A DNA stretch of 64,000 nucleotides from NCBI GenBank assembly GCA_965225625.1, contig CBDDBH010000031.1:248001-312000 (forward strand). Direction: 5' to 3'. The position numbers and the translations under genes were made by a program. The notes beneath the pieces are model-generated. The model did no database searches and was not told where the DNA came from. It saw nothing but the letters and a program-made list of their open reading frames with translations. This DNA is from CBDDBH01 sp965225625 (GTDB lineage Bacteria; Pseudomonadota; Gammaproteobacteria; JADZEE01). Of the stretch, positions 16,300 to 25,360 are shown piece after piece (the stretch's first letter is position 1; each line of letters starts with the position of its first letter).

Positions 16300-16927
16300 T
16301 GCAAGAGCAACCAAGGCGGGATCGCTGTTTATTGTGTCTGCCCCGTCCGGAGCCGGTAAGACCAGCCTGGTAAGCGCCGCCGTACAGCGCCTGGAGAACT
16401 TAGTAGTTTCAGTCTCCCACACCACCCGCCAGTGCCGTGCAGGAGAACATGGCGGCGTAGATTATCACTTCATCGACGAAGGCCTTTTCCGGCAAATGAT
16501 CGACGATGACAGTTTTCTTGAGCATGCCGAAGTATTTAACTATCGGTACGGGACGTCGCGGGATTGGGTAGCCAAGCAGCTTGCGGCCGGCGCGGATGTA
16601 ATTCTGGAAATAGATTGGCAAGGCGCTGAGCAAGTGCGGCAAAAAATGCCGGGAGCTGTCGGCATATTCGTCGTGCCGCCGTCAATCGATGAGCTGCGAA
16701 TACGGCTAGAAGGACGCGCCCAGGATGACGACGAGACCATAGAACGGCGCATGACCGCAGCCATCGACGAAATGAAACACTACGACGAATACGCCTATTT
16801 GATCGTAAATGATGATTTTGAACGCGCAACCACGGACATGTGCGCAGTGGTGCAGGCGACACGCCTGCGCACGCACGTGCAGCAGCTTAACCTCAAGACA
16901 CAACTGGCCAATCTGGTAAGTTCCTAA
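16292..16927 (+). CDS. gmk: Guanylate kinase
   Basis: Gmk phosphorylates GMP to GDP with ATP. The 211-aa protein has the P-loop SAPSGAGKTSL near residues 16-26, the GMP-binding region SVSHTTRQCRAGEHGGVDYHFI with the expected Ser and Arg residues, FNYRYGTS, and DVILEIDWQGAEQVR. The start is a TTG at 16292 overlapping the yicC stop; no ATG lies between it and the P-loop, so the weak start is accepted. Its position between yicC and rpoZ is conserved in related bacteria and links GTP supply to the (p)ppGpp enzyme encoded next. Confidence 0.95.
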   Translation: MNSARATKAGSLFIVSAPSGAGKTSLVSAAVQRLENLVVSVSHTTRQCRAGEHGGVDYHFIDEGLFRQMIDDDSFLEHAEVFNYRYGTSRDWVAKQLAAGADVILEIDWQGAEQVRQKMPGAVGIFVVPPSIDELRIRLEGRAQDDDETIERRMTAAIDEMKHYDEYAYLIVNDDFERATTDMCAVVQATRLRTHVQQLNLKTQLANLVSS

Positions 16928-17039
16928 TCGTAGGCAGGTTTTTGTCGCGCTGCGCATAGCCTGGCGGCGCCCTGTTTGCTATGATTACCCGCAGGTCCGC
17001 GCATCGCCCCTTGTATATCGAATTCATAGAGGAATTGAA

Positions 17040-17318
17040 ATGGCACGTGTTACCGTAGAAGACTGTATCGACCGCGTCGAAAATCGCTTTGATTTGGTAT
17101 TGTTGGCGAGCAAACGCGCCCGCCAAATCGCCATGGGATCCGCACCTCTGATCGAGGAAGACAACGACAAACCAACCGTCGTCGCATTGCGAGAGATTGC
17201 AGGTGGAGATATGAGTACCGAGGTGTTCGAAGCAATCGAGGCCAGGGAAGCTGCGGTCGACGAAGAAACGCTGGAATCTTTAGTCGATAACTTCGAGCCG
17301 GCGCCGCTCAGCCGCTGA
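17040..17318 (+). CDS. rpoZ: RNA polymerase omega subunit
   Basis: Omega helps fold and retain beta' in RNA polymerase and contributes to the ppGpp site. The 92-aa product begins MARVTVEDCIDRVENRFDLV and continues LLASKRARQIAMGSAPLIEE, the conserved omega core; the C-terminal tail is variable. AGAGGAATTG precedes the ATG at 17040. It lies between gmk and spoT as usual, with 112 bases to gmk and 119 to spoT. Confidence 0.97.
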   Translation: MARVTVEDCIDRVENRFDLVLLASKRARQIAMGSAPLIEEDNDKPTVVALREIAGGDMSTEVFEAIEAREAAVDEETLESLVDNFEPAPLSR

Positions 17319-17437
17319 CTGCTATGAGATGAAACGTTCAATACCAATGCGGTACGCTGCTTGGTGTTGGACGGTGCGCGCTAATGCGCACTTCGTAACG
17401 GTGTCCTAGGTTCCCCATCCTGTCCGGAGGACAACAG

Positions 17438-19561
17438 GTGTTACTGATCGATGACATCTGTGTACAAGCCCGTTCTTATCTGAACCCCGACGACGTGGGT
17501 CTGGTGCGACGTGCCTATGAGTTTGGCGCGGAAGCACATGAAGGCCAACACCGAGTATCCGGTGAGCCTTATATTCAACACCCTCTGGAAGTGGCGAGCA
17601 TCCTCGCTGAGATGCACATGGACCACGAGACTCTCGCTGCAGCCATGCTGCACGACGTACTCGAAGACACCGGAACGGGCAAAGATGCCATCAGCGACGA
17701 ATTCGGCGGTGATATAGCTGAAATCGTCGATGGCCTGAGCAAACTGACTCAAATCGAATTCGATTCATACGAAGACGCGCAAGCGCAGAACATCCAAAAG
17801 ATGTTGATGGCGATGACCAGTGACATCCGTGTCATTCTGGTAAAACTCGCCGATCGCCTGCACAACATGCGCACGATTCGCGTGCTACCCCTGGAAAAGC
17901 GTCGCCGCATTGCTCGGGAGACATTGGACATTTACGCGCCAATCGCCCAGCGGCTAGGGCTCAACATGATTCGCCTGGAGTTGGAGGAGCTGGGGTTCGC
18001 GGCTTTATATCCGATGCGTCACCGCGTGATCAACGAAGAAGTCAGAAAAGCGCGCGGCAACCGCAAAGAGATCATTAACAAGATCAAAAACGGCATCCGG
18101 CGCAGACTTCGCCAAGAGAAAATTCCGGCCCAGGTATTCGGTCGGGAAAAACACCTCTACAGCATTTACAAAAAGATGCGCAACAAGCATCTCAGCTTCG
18201 CCGACGTGTTTGACGTCTACGCCTTCCGTATCATTGTTGACAACGTAGACACCTGTTATCGCGTGATCGGCACCGTGCACAACCTGTACAAACCGTTGCC
18301 GGGCAAACTTAAGGACTATATAGCGATCCCGAAGGTAAACGGCTACCAATGCCTGCATACCGTTCTATTCGGACCGTATGGTGTGCCCATAGAGGTCCAG
18401 ATCCGAACGCAGGAGATGGATGATATCGCCGAAGGCGGAATTGCCGCACATTGGCTATACAAATCAGGTGACGGCGCCAGCAAGAATGCGCACCGCCGGG
18501 CGGGAGAATGGCTGAGCGGCGTGTTGGAAATTCAACGCCAAGCCGGCAACTCGCAGGAGTTTCTGGAACACTTCAAGATCGATTTGTTTCCACATGATAT
18601 CTACGTGTTCACGCCCAAAGGCGACATCATGGAACTACCTCAGGGCGCAACGCCAGTTGATCTTGCTTATGCAATTCACACCGATGTCGGCAACGCTTGT
18701 GTAGCCGCGCGAATTGATCGACGCCTCGCGTCGCTGCGAACCGTGCTGGAGACCGGGCAAACGGTAGAGATCATCACGGCACCGGGCGCCCGCCCAAATC
18801 CCGCCTGGCTCAACTTCATAGCGACCAGTCGCGCGCGGTCCCACATTCGTCATTTTTTGAAAAACATCCAACGTGACGAGGCTTGCACTCTGGGCAGGCG
18901 CATGTTGAATCGGGAACTCGAAGGCTATTCGGTCAATTTGGACACCATCAACAAACGCGACCTCAAAAACACGCTCAAGGAATTGAACATCGACACGCTT
19001 GATGATCTGCTGGAACACATCGGTTTGGGCGACCGCATGGCTCCCCTTGTCGCTCGCTCATTGTTCCCCGACGACAAAGGACGACCCAAAAAGGCCAATA
19101 GATCTGGTTCGCAGGCCGCGCCGTTGATCATCCAGGGCACTGAAGGCATGGTCGTATCCTTTCCCAAGTGTTGTCACCCAATCCCTGGCGATCCCATCAT
19201 TGGATATCTCTCCGCGGGACGCGGCTTAGTGATACACCATGCTTCATGCCGTAACGTCAGCGAGTTTCGCAATCAACCGGAGAAATGGGTGGACGTTGCC
19301 TGGGCAAAGGACATCGAGACGGAATTCTCCGCGGAGATCCACGTCGAAGTTACTAATCAACGCGGCGCCCTTGCAACAATTGCGCAGATGATTGCGGATC
19401 AACAAGCCAACATCGATCACCTGGAGATGTTCGATCGGGACGGGCGATATGTCGAATTCATCTTTGTAATCACCGTGCGGGACCGGCAACACCTGGCTCG
19501 GTTAATCCGCCGAGTGCGATCAGTGAAGCACGTGTCTCGCGTAACCAGAACCAAGGGATAA
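17438..19561 (+). CDS. spoT: Bifunctional (p)ppGpp synthetase/hydrolase SpoT
   Basis: The GTG at 17438 has GGAGG at 17426-17430. The 707-aa enzyme (E. coli SpoT 702) makes and degrades the alarmone (p)ppGpp. In order: an HD hydrolase domain with AAAMLHDVLEDTG (His72-Asp73), kept intact, so hydrolysis is expected; the synthetase domain with RIIVDNVDTCYRVIG and KVNGYQCLHTVLFG; a TGS domain (VFTPKGDIMELPQGATPVDL); a zinc-finger-like segment with FPKCCHPIPGDPIIGY; and a C-terminal ACT domain (HVEVTNQRGALATIAQMIAD). Unlike many gammaproteobacteria, no ridA gene separates it from recG. Confidence 0.97.
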   Translation: MLLIDDICVQARSYLNPDDVGLVRRAYEFGAEAHEGQHRVSGEPYIQHPLEVASILAEMHMDHETLAAAMLHDVLEDTGTGKDAISDEFGGDIAEIVDGLSKLTQIEFDSYEDAQAQNIQKMLMAMTSDIRVILVKLADRLHNMRTIRVLPLEKRRRIARETLDIYAPIAQRLGLNMIRLELEELGFAALYPMRHRVINEEVRKARGNRKEIINKIKNGIRRRLRQEKIPAQVFGREKHLYSIYKKMRNKHLSFADVFDVYAFRIIVDNVDTCYRVIGTVHNLYKPLPGKLKDYIAIPKVNGYQCLHTVLFGPYGVPIEVQIRTQEMDDIAEGGIAAHWLYKSGDGASKNAHRRAGEWLSGVLEIQRQAGNSQEFLEHFKIDLFPHDIYVFTPKGDIMELPQGATPVDLAYAIHTDVGNACVAARIDRRLASLRTVLETGQTVEIITAPGARPNPAWLNFIATSRARSHIRHFLKNIQRDEACTLGRRMLNRELEGYSVNLDTINKRDLKNTLKELNIDTLDDLLEHIGLGDRMAPLVARSLFPDDKGRPKKANRSGSQAAPLIIQGTEGMVVSFPKCCHPIPGDPIIGYLSAGRGLVIHHASCRNVSEFRNQPEKWVDVAWAKDIETEFSAEIHVEVTNQRGALATIAQMIADQQANIDHLEMFDRDGRYVEFIFVITVRDRQHLARLIRRVRSVKHVSRVTRTKG

Positions 19562-19602
19562 TCCAGGATTTGGCCGCGGCCACAACCGCGGATAATTGCG
19601 AA

Positions 19603-21681
19603 ATGGGTTCTGGCAATCTCACCCTCCCGGTCACAAGCTTACGCGGGGTCGGTCCCAAGGTAGCGGAACGGTTACTGCGTATCGGCATCAGCACGGTGCG
19701 CGATTTACTCTTCCACCTGCCGCTTCGCTATCAGGACCGGACACATATCACACCAATAGGGGCGGTGCAGGCGGGCACCGAAACGTTAATCGTGGGCGAG
19801 ATCGAACTGGCCCAGGTGCGCTACGGGCGACGGCGCAGCCTGCTGGTGCGACTCAGCGACGGCACCGGCGCGATCATTTTGCGTTTTTTCCATTTCAGCC
19901 AATCCCAACAAAGCAATTTGCGCAAGGGCGTGCGCTTGCGCTGCTTCGGTGAAGTACGTCACGGACCAAGTACGGTAGAGATGGTGCACCCGGAATACAC
20001 ACGCGTCGATGGCGAGACATCAGAGACGGAAAATCGATTAACGCCAATCTATCCGATTACCGAAGGTCTGCATCAAGCAAGTTTGCGCAAACTCACCGAC
20101 GCGGCATTGAACTACACCGAACTACTCGATAGCGACGAGCTCCCGCCTGTGGCAGCGGCGCGACTAGGGTCGCTACCGACACTGTCAGCTGCGATCAGAT
20201 ATGTGCATCGCCCGCCGCCCGACGCGCCGGTCGAGCAACTTGCCGCCCACCTGCACGCAACCCAACACCGCCTTGTAATCGACGAGTTGCTAGCCCATCA
20301 CCTAAGTCTGCGTCGGGTGCGCAGCCAGGTAAAATCGCGCTCCGCGCCGATACTCAGCGGTGGCGACGCTTCTTTTGCGCAATTTTTGCAAGCGTTGCCG
20401 TTCAAATTGACCGCGGCACAGCAACGCGTGCTCGGCGAAATACAAGCGGATCTGGCCTCAGGCCGACCGATGTTGCGGTTGGTTCAGGGTGATGTCGGTT
20501 CAGGGAAAACCATCGTTGCTGCACTCGCCAGCGTCGCCGGTTTTGCCGCCGGGCATCAGGTTGCAATCATGGCACCTACTGAGTTGCTTGCTGAACAGCA
20601 TTTGCGCTCGTTCTCCGAATGGATGGAACCGTTGCAAATACCGGTGATCTGGCTGTCCGGCAGGTTGACCCGCACGCAACGTGAAGCGGCATTACACTTG
20701 ATAAAAACAACTACTCCCGCGTTAATAGTTGGAACGCACGCGCTGTTTCAGAGCGATGTGGAGTTTGCCAAACTTGGAATGGTCATCATCGACGAACAAC
20801 ATCGCTTTGGGGTACAGCAACGGTTGTTACTGCGCGACAAGGGAGCAGCCGACGATAGTTGCCCGCATCAATTAATCATGACAGCGACACCCATTCCGCG
20901 TACGCTCGCCATGACGGCATACGCTGAACTTGACACATCAATCATCGACGAACTTCCGCCGCATCGCCAACCGGTCAAAACGTCTGTCATCCCAAGTAGT
21001 CGCAGGCAACAAATCATCGAACGAATTGACGACGCCTGCCGCGCTGGGCGCCAAATATACTGGGTCTGCACACTGATTGAAGAGTCCGATGCCTTGCAGG
21101 CGGAAGCGGCGACCGACGCGGCTGCCACCCTGGCAGAAAGTTTGCCTGACGCACGCGTCGGGCTTATACACGGTCGCATGAACAGCGCTGACAAGGAACG
21201 CCTGATGGCCGAATTTTCTACCGGCCAAATCGATCTGCTGGTCGCGACTACCGTAATCGAAGTTGGCGTCGACGTGCCCAATGCCACGTTAATGATTGTC
21301 GAAAATGCCGAGCGTCTGGGTCTGGCGCAGTTGCACCAACTACGCGGGCGCGTCGGGCGGGGGCGCCAGGCGAGCGACTGCGTGTTGCTTTACCATGCGC
21401 CGCTTTCCAAGCTGGCAAAGGAGCGTCTGGCCATCTTACGCAACAGCACTGACGGTTTCGCAATTGCAGAGAGAGATTTGGAACTGCGTGGCCCAGGAGA
21501 GCTATTGGGAACCCGACAAGCCGGTATGGCGGAATTGCGCATCGCGAATTTAGTGCGCGATCGTGATTTACTGCCATTGGTAGGCGAGGTAGCGGAACTG
21601 CTGCTGGAGGAGTTCCCCGACCACGTGGATACCATTGTCCAACGCTGGCTCGGCCACCAGGTGAACTACCTCGAGGCTTAG
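19603..21681 (+). CDS. recG: ATP-dependent DNA helicase RecG
   Basis: RecG remodels stalled forks and branch-migrates Holliday junctions. I choose the ATG at 19603, which gives 692 aa (E. coli 693) and aligns with the usual start before LTLPVTSLRGVGPKVAERL; a TTG at 19570 in the same frame is closer to spoT. Visible parts: the N-terminal wedge/OB domain (LPLRYQDRTHITPIG, LRFFHFSQSQQ), Walker A LVQGDVGSGKTIVA, Walker B IIDEQHRFGVQQR, ATPIPRTLAMTAY, and helicase motifs V-VI (IEVGVDVPNATLM, QLRGRVGRG). It follows spoT closely and is probably in the same transcript. Confidence 0.96.
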   Translation: MGSGNLTLPVTSLRGVGPKVAERLLRIGISTVRDLLFHLPLRYQDRTHITPIGAVQAGTETLIVGEIELAQVRYGRRRSLLVRLSDGTGAIILRFFHFSQSQQSNLRKGVRLRCFGEVRHGPSTVEMVHPEYTRVDGETSETENRLTPIYPITEGLHQASLRKLTDAALNYTELLDSDELPPVAAARLGSLPTLSAAIRYVHRPPPDAPVEQLAAHLHATQHRLVIDELLAHHLSLRRVRSQVKSRSAPILSGGDASFAQFLQALPFKLTAAQQRVLGEIQADLASGRPMLRLVQGDVGSGKTIVAALASVAGFAAGHQVAIMAPTELLAEQHLRSFSEWMEPLQIPVIWLSGRLTRTQREAALHLIKTTTPALIVGTHALFQSDVEFAKLGMVIIDEQHRFGVQQRLLLRDKGAADDSCPHQLIMTATPIPRTLAMTAYAELDTSIIDELPPHRQPVKTSVIPSSRRQQIIERIDDACRAGRQIYWVCTLIEESDALQAEAATDAAATLAESLPDARVGLIHGRMNSADKERLMAEFSTGQIDLLVATTVIEVGVDVPNATLMIVENAERLGLAQLHQLRGRVGRGRQASDCVLLYHAPLSKLAKERLAILRNSTDGFAIAERDLELRGPGELLGTRQAGMAELRIANLVRDRDLLPLVGEVAELLLEEFPDHVDTIVQRWLGHQVNYLEA

Positions 21682-21732
21682 CACATGCGTGAAGGCGCCG
21701 CACGATGCTTCTGAGACACCGGTAAAATTTCG

Positions 21733-22665
21733 ATGTCAACGGCAAAAAAATACAATTTTCTGTCCATTGCGCAGCTATCCTGGCGCTGGCTAAACGCGCG
21801 CCGTCCTCTGATAAAGGAGCGGCTTTATCACTACGGGTTGTTGATGCGTTTGCACCGGCCGGTGGGCTCTCTGCTGTTCCTCTGGCCTACTTTGTGGGCG
21901 CTGTGGTTAGCAGCCGAAGGTTTGCCCTCTTTGAAGTTGCTGTTCGTATTCGTCAGCGGTGTTTTTATCATGCGCTCGGCCGGGTGCGTAATAAATGACA
22001 TCGTCGACCGTGACGTCGACCGCTACGTAGAACGCACGCGCAACCGCCCGTTGATAACCGGTGCAGTGAGTTTGCGTGAGGCGCTCGTGTTGTTCGCGGT
22101 GCTGGTTACATTGAGTGCGCTGCTGGTTTTGCTTCTGAATTGGTTTGCGATTGCGCTTGCGGTTGCCGGCCTCGCCCTCGCTGCGAGCTACCCTTTAATG
22201 AAACGCCTGACCTATCTGCCACAGTTTTACCTTGGTCTGGCGTTTGGCTGGGGTATACCAACAGCGTTCGCGGCACAAACCAACTCGCTGCCGCCATTAG
22301 CCTGGCTGTTATTGGTCGCAAATGTATTGTGGACCGTGGTTTATGACACTCAGTACGCCATGGTGGATCGTGAAGACGATCTGAAGATCGGAGTGAAATC
22401 AACAGCAATACTGTTCGACGACGCTGACCGCATGTTTATCGGGATTTTCCAGATTTTGTTTCTGCTGGCAATGGTACTGCTCGGCAATCAGGCGGCATTG
22501 GGTGTTCCCTACTATCTAGCGTTGTTCGTGGCCGCCGTCTTGTTCGGCTATCAGCAAGTCCTGATACGCGACCGCGATCCTCACTCTTGTTTTCAAGCCT
22601 TCATGAACAACAATTGGGTTGGCGCTGTCATATTTGCCGGTTTCGTCGTTGATTATCTGTACTGA
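21733..22665 (+). CDS. ubiA: 4-hydroxybenzoate octaprenyltransferase UbiA
   Basis: UbiA attaches the polyprenyl tail to 4-hydroxybenzoate, the membrane step of ubiquinone synthesis. The 310-aa protein has about 8-9 membrane segments and both Mg-diphosphate motifs: NDIVDRDVDRYVERTRNRPL and YDTQYAMVDREDDLKIGVKS. RLHRPVGSLLFLWPTLWALW and the ending FMNNNWVGAVIFAG are diagnostic. The N-terminus is about 20 residues longer than in E. coli. It lies 51 bases after recG; the ubiC gene often linked to it is not here. Since 4-hydroxybenzoate is also the presumed substrate of the hcr cluster, degradation and quinone synthesis would compete for it. Confidence 0.95.
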   Translation: MSTAKKYNFLSIAQLSWRWLNARRPLIKERLYHYGLLMRLHRPVGSLLFLWPTLWALWLAAEGLPSLKLLFVFVSGVFIMRSAGCVINDIVDRDVDRYVERTRNRPLITGAVSLREALVLFAVLVTLSALLVLLLNWFAIALAVAGLALAASYPLMKRLTYLPQFYLGLAFGWGIPTAFAAQTNSLPPLAWLLLVANVLWTVVYDTQYAMVDREDDLKIGVKSTAILFDDADRMFIGIFQILFLLAMVLLGNQAALGVPYYLALFVAAVLFGYQQVLIRDRDPHSCFQAFMNNNWVGAVIFAGFVVDYLY

Positions 22666-22762
22666 GCCTGCGAATTCCGCACGAAAGGATCGTGACCCCT
22701 GCGCCGTCAACAAGGCTTGTCATCCTGACAATGACGCAACAGCTGTGGATCTGCGTTCCGAA

Positions 22763-23824
22763 CTAATTTCGGAAAGAGGCCTGCAAGTTTGCCGCGCGCT
22801 CCCGGGCCGCCGCTAATTCCTGTACTGACATTCTGCCTGCCAGTATCACGCGATTCTCAACTGCTTCTTGAAGACCGGACTCAGCCGCAAGCTCGTACCA
22901 TGCATAGGCTTGGGCCGGATCGCGATGCCCACCGAGACCTTCAACGTACATATACGCCAGGTTGTTTTGCGCCTGGCTGTCGCCGGCGCGTGCAGCCACC
23001 TCATATCTTTTGCGTATCGCCGCATGCTCGTCTTGCGTACTCGCCGTTTTCTCCCGCAGCGTTGCCAACGCCAGGCTTGCTTCAATTAGCCCCGTGTTTG
23101 CCGCTTGATCCATAAGCGCGATTGCTTTTGCCTCGTTACGGGCAACCCCGCTGCCGCCACGATAAAGCAATGCGAGATTAAATTGCGCGCGCGCATGCCC
23201 CTGCTCGGCGGCACGCCGATACCACAGTATCGCGTTTGCGATATTACGGTTTCCGAGCAAACCAGCATCGTGCATGTAGCCAAGGTTGTAACAGGCTGCA
23301 TCGTCTCCCGCATCGGCAGCGGGTTGTAACCACTTCAATGCCTCGTCGTAGTCTTTCGACGTACCCCGGCCCAGCAAGTACAGTGCGCCGAGGTCAGCCT
23401 GAGCCTCGATGTCACCCGCCTCTGCGATCCTACGCAAGCGCGCGACCGCATCCGCATTACCCTTGCGTGCGGCCCGCCCAAACCACATGTTCGCTGCTGC
23501 GAGGTCGGCGTTAACGCCTTCGCCACGCTCATACATCAGGGCGAGATTGTATTGCGCTTTCGGATATCCCAACTCTGCAGCCTGACTATACCAACGGGCA
23601 GCCTGCACATCGTCCCCCTTCACGCCCTGGCCATGGTCGTAGAGCAGACCCATCGCAAATTGCGCACGCGCGTCGCCCTGACCGGCAAGATCGGCAAAAA
23701 TTGTTCGCGCAGCGGCGAAATCTCCCCGCTTGTAGGCCGTCACAGCCGTATTGAAATCCGCGCCGGCATGAACGTTCAGCCAGCCCGCGGCCGTAATCAG
23801 CAATAGATATCTATAGACGTGCAT
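22763..23824 (-). CDS. Sel1-repeat (tetratricopeptide-like) secreted protein
   Basis: The ATG at 23824 is chosen because GGAAG precedes it and it opens a signal peptide (LLLITAAGWLNVHAGA); the frame continues upstream without a ribosome site. The mature protein of about 330 residues is built of roughly eight Sel1-like repeats, seen as recurring G.A.AQ.NLA.MY..G.GV and AA.WY..AAE.G units. Sel1 proteins are alpha-solenoids that act as adaptors for envelope or signalling complexes. No enzyme domain is present. It is convergent with ubiA and divergent from the CBS gene. The partner is unknown. Confidence 0.88.
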   Translation of the reverse strand: MHVYRYLLLITAAGWLNVHAGADFNTAVTAYKRGDFAAARTIFADLAGQGDARAQFAMGLLYDHGQGVKGDDVQAARWYSQAAELGYPKAQYNLALMYERGEGVNADLAAANMWFGRAARKGNADAVARLRRIAEAGDIEAQADLGALYLLGRGTSKDYDEALKWLQPAADAGDDAACYNLGYMHDAGLLGNRNIANAILWYRRAAEQGHARAQFNLALLYRGGSGVARNEAKAIALMDQAANTGLIEASLALATLREKTASTQDEHAAIRKRYEVAARAGDSQAQNNLAYMYVEGLGGHRDPAQAYAWYELAAESGLQEAVENRVILAGRMSVQELAAARERAANLQASFRN

Positions 23825-23977
23825 TAGCTTCCGGCCCTGTATCGGTCCTATTTCGCTTTTCCTGAAGCGACTTGCAAAGCAAGCCTTTCCAATCCATTGG
23901 CTGCTGAATCTGCATTTATGCAATACAATTGCCAATCTAGGCGGAGCGACCGATCCCGGCGGGAGAAACCCAGACAC

Positions 23978-24373
23978 ATGAAAAGCTATATGGTCAAAGA
24001 ATGGATGACGGAAAGCCCGCTTTCAGTCACCACCGAAACCAATCTCACCGAAGCCGATGTCATGATGGAAGCCCGGCGCATCCGCCATCTGCCAATTCTG
24101 GAAGAGGGCAAATTGGTGGGGATCCTGAGTCTGGGGGACTTGCGCGAAGCAAAAGCCCAATCGGCCGGTGGTGACGATCCGCAGGTTAAAGAAGTCATGA
24201 CCCCGGATCCCATATCGGTCCCCGAAGGAACAACCATGGCGCTGGCCGCTCAAACTATGGTTCAGGCGCGGATCAGCGCACTACCGGTCGTTAACGATGA
24301 AGGTGAACTGTGCGGAATAATCAGCGAATCAGATATTCTGCGGCTGTTTATCGAAGAAACGAAGGCGGGGTAA
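23978..24373 (+). CDS. CBS-pair domain protein
   Basis: A 131-aa stand-alone CBS pair starting MKSYMVKEWMTESPLSVTTE. Each half shows the CBS signature: RIRHLPILEEGKLVGILSLGDL, then VKEVMTPDPISVPEGTTM and ISALPVVNDEGELCGIISES with a final SDIL. Such pairs bind adenine nucleotides and act as small energy sensors, often on unidentified partners. The upstream region also serves the divergent Sel1 gene. A perfect hairpin overlaps the stop codon. Confidence 0.9.
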   Translation: MKSYMVKEWMTESPLSVTTETNLTEADVMMEARRIRHLPILEEGKLVGILSLGDLREAKAQSAGGDDPQVKEVMTPDPISVPEGTTMALAAQTMVQARISALPVVNDEGELCGIISESDILRLFIEETKAG

Positions 24374-24382
24374 ACCCCGCCT
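24363..24382. terminator. Perfect 9-bp hairpin at the CBS gene stop
   Basis: AGGCGGGGT and ACCCCGCCT pair around a two-base AA, with the TAA stop in the loop region. No T-run follows, so it may be a weak bidirectional terminator or an mRNA-stabilising stem between two convergent genes. Confidence 0.5.
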
Positions 24383-24425
24383 GCTATATCAATTTCCCGG
24401 CGTGAACCGTGCTTAACGTCCCGGT

Positions 24426-25256
24426 TTACCAGTTTAGAAAGTTCATCGTTACAGATGTGAATTCCTTAGGGTGTTCCATCATTGCCCAGTGACCGCAATC
24501 AGGGATGATGAATCCCCACGAATCCTCGATTAGATCCAGGAAGCGCAGGGCGCGCTCGGTAGGCACAACCTTGTCGAGTTTACCGTTAACCACCAGCGTA
24601 GGCTGCGATACGCGCCGGATGTAATCTTCTTCGTAATACAAACCGCCGTTACTGTGGATCCAGCCCATTACCGCGCCGTAGGCCGCCCGCGTGTCGTCTT
24701 CAATTGAAAGAGTGTGACGATAACTGACCATATCCTCGTTCACTTCAAACGCTGGATTAGTTAAACCCTTCACAATCTTGCGCATTCCATCTGTCGTGAA
24801 GTCGTAATTCATGATCGACTTTAATTCTTCACTGGGCGCCGACTTTATTCCCGCGCTACCCATTAACACCAACCTGTTCACTAAATCAGGACGCTCGATT
24901 GCCACTCCCATGGACGTACTGCCACCCATGGAATTGCCAATCAAATGAATTTTCTCCAAACCCAGAGCCTCTATGAGCGCAATAATATGCTGGTTACGAC
25001 GCTCTTGTGAGTATTCGAAATTGGCTGGATCGGGTTTGTCGCTGTGTCCGAATCCAACCAAATCCACTGCAAATACGTGAAACTGTTGAGCATACGTGCC
25101 GATGCTTGCGCGCCAGTTTCCCCAGGCGTCCGCGCCGGCCCCACCCCCGTGAATTAACACTAACGGATGACCGTCACCCGCTTCGTAGTAGTGAGTCTTG
25201 ATGCCGTCGGCATCGACAAACTTGCTTTGGGCACCTTCAATGATTGCTGGGGCCAT
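24426..25256 (-). CDS. Alpha/beta hydrolase (meta-cleavage-hydrolase-like)
   Basis: A 276-aa hydrolase with AGAGGAG in front of its ATG. The catalytic triad can be seen: Ser in LIGNSMGGSTS, Asp in VVNGKLDKVVP and His in DCGHWAMMEHP. The oxyanion region LIHGGGAGADAWGNW is the HGGGxGA type found in BphD/MhpC enzymes that hydrolyse ring-cleavage products, so a C-C bond hydrolase or esterase acting on an aromatic-derived ketone is the best guess. It is on the same strand as the PaaK-like ligase, 104 bases downstream of it, next to the aromatic acyl-CoA island, and may belong to it. Confidence 0.85.
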   Translation of the reverse strand: MAPAIIEGAQSKFVDADGIKTHYYEAGDGHPLVLIHGGGAGADAWGNWRASIGTYAQQFHVFAVDLVGFGHSDKPDPANFEYSQERRNQHIIALIEALGLEKIHLIGNSMGGSTSMGVAIERPDLVNRLVLMGSAGIKSAPSEELKSIMNYDFTTDGMRKIVKGLTNPAFEVNEDMVSYRHTLSIEDDTRAAYGAVMGWIHSNGGLYYEEDYIRRVSQPTLVVNGKLDKVVPTERALRFLDLIEDSWGFIIPDCGHWAMMEHPKEFTSVTMNFLNW

Positions 25257-25360
25257 GGTCTGCTCCTCTTAGAGTTATGCGCTGAAACGCGATTATGACA
25301 GAAAGTAACCACGGCACTGCAGCGTTTTGTATACACACACCACGGGCACAACGATCCTTG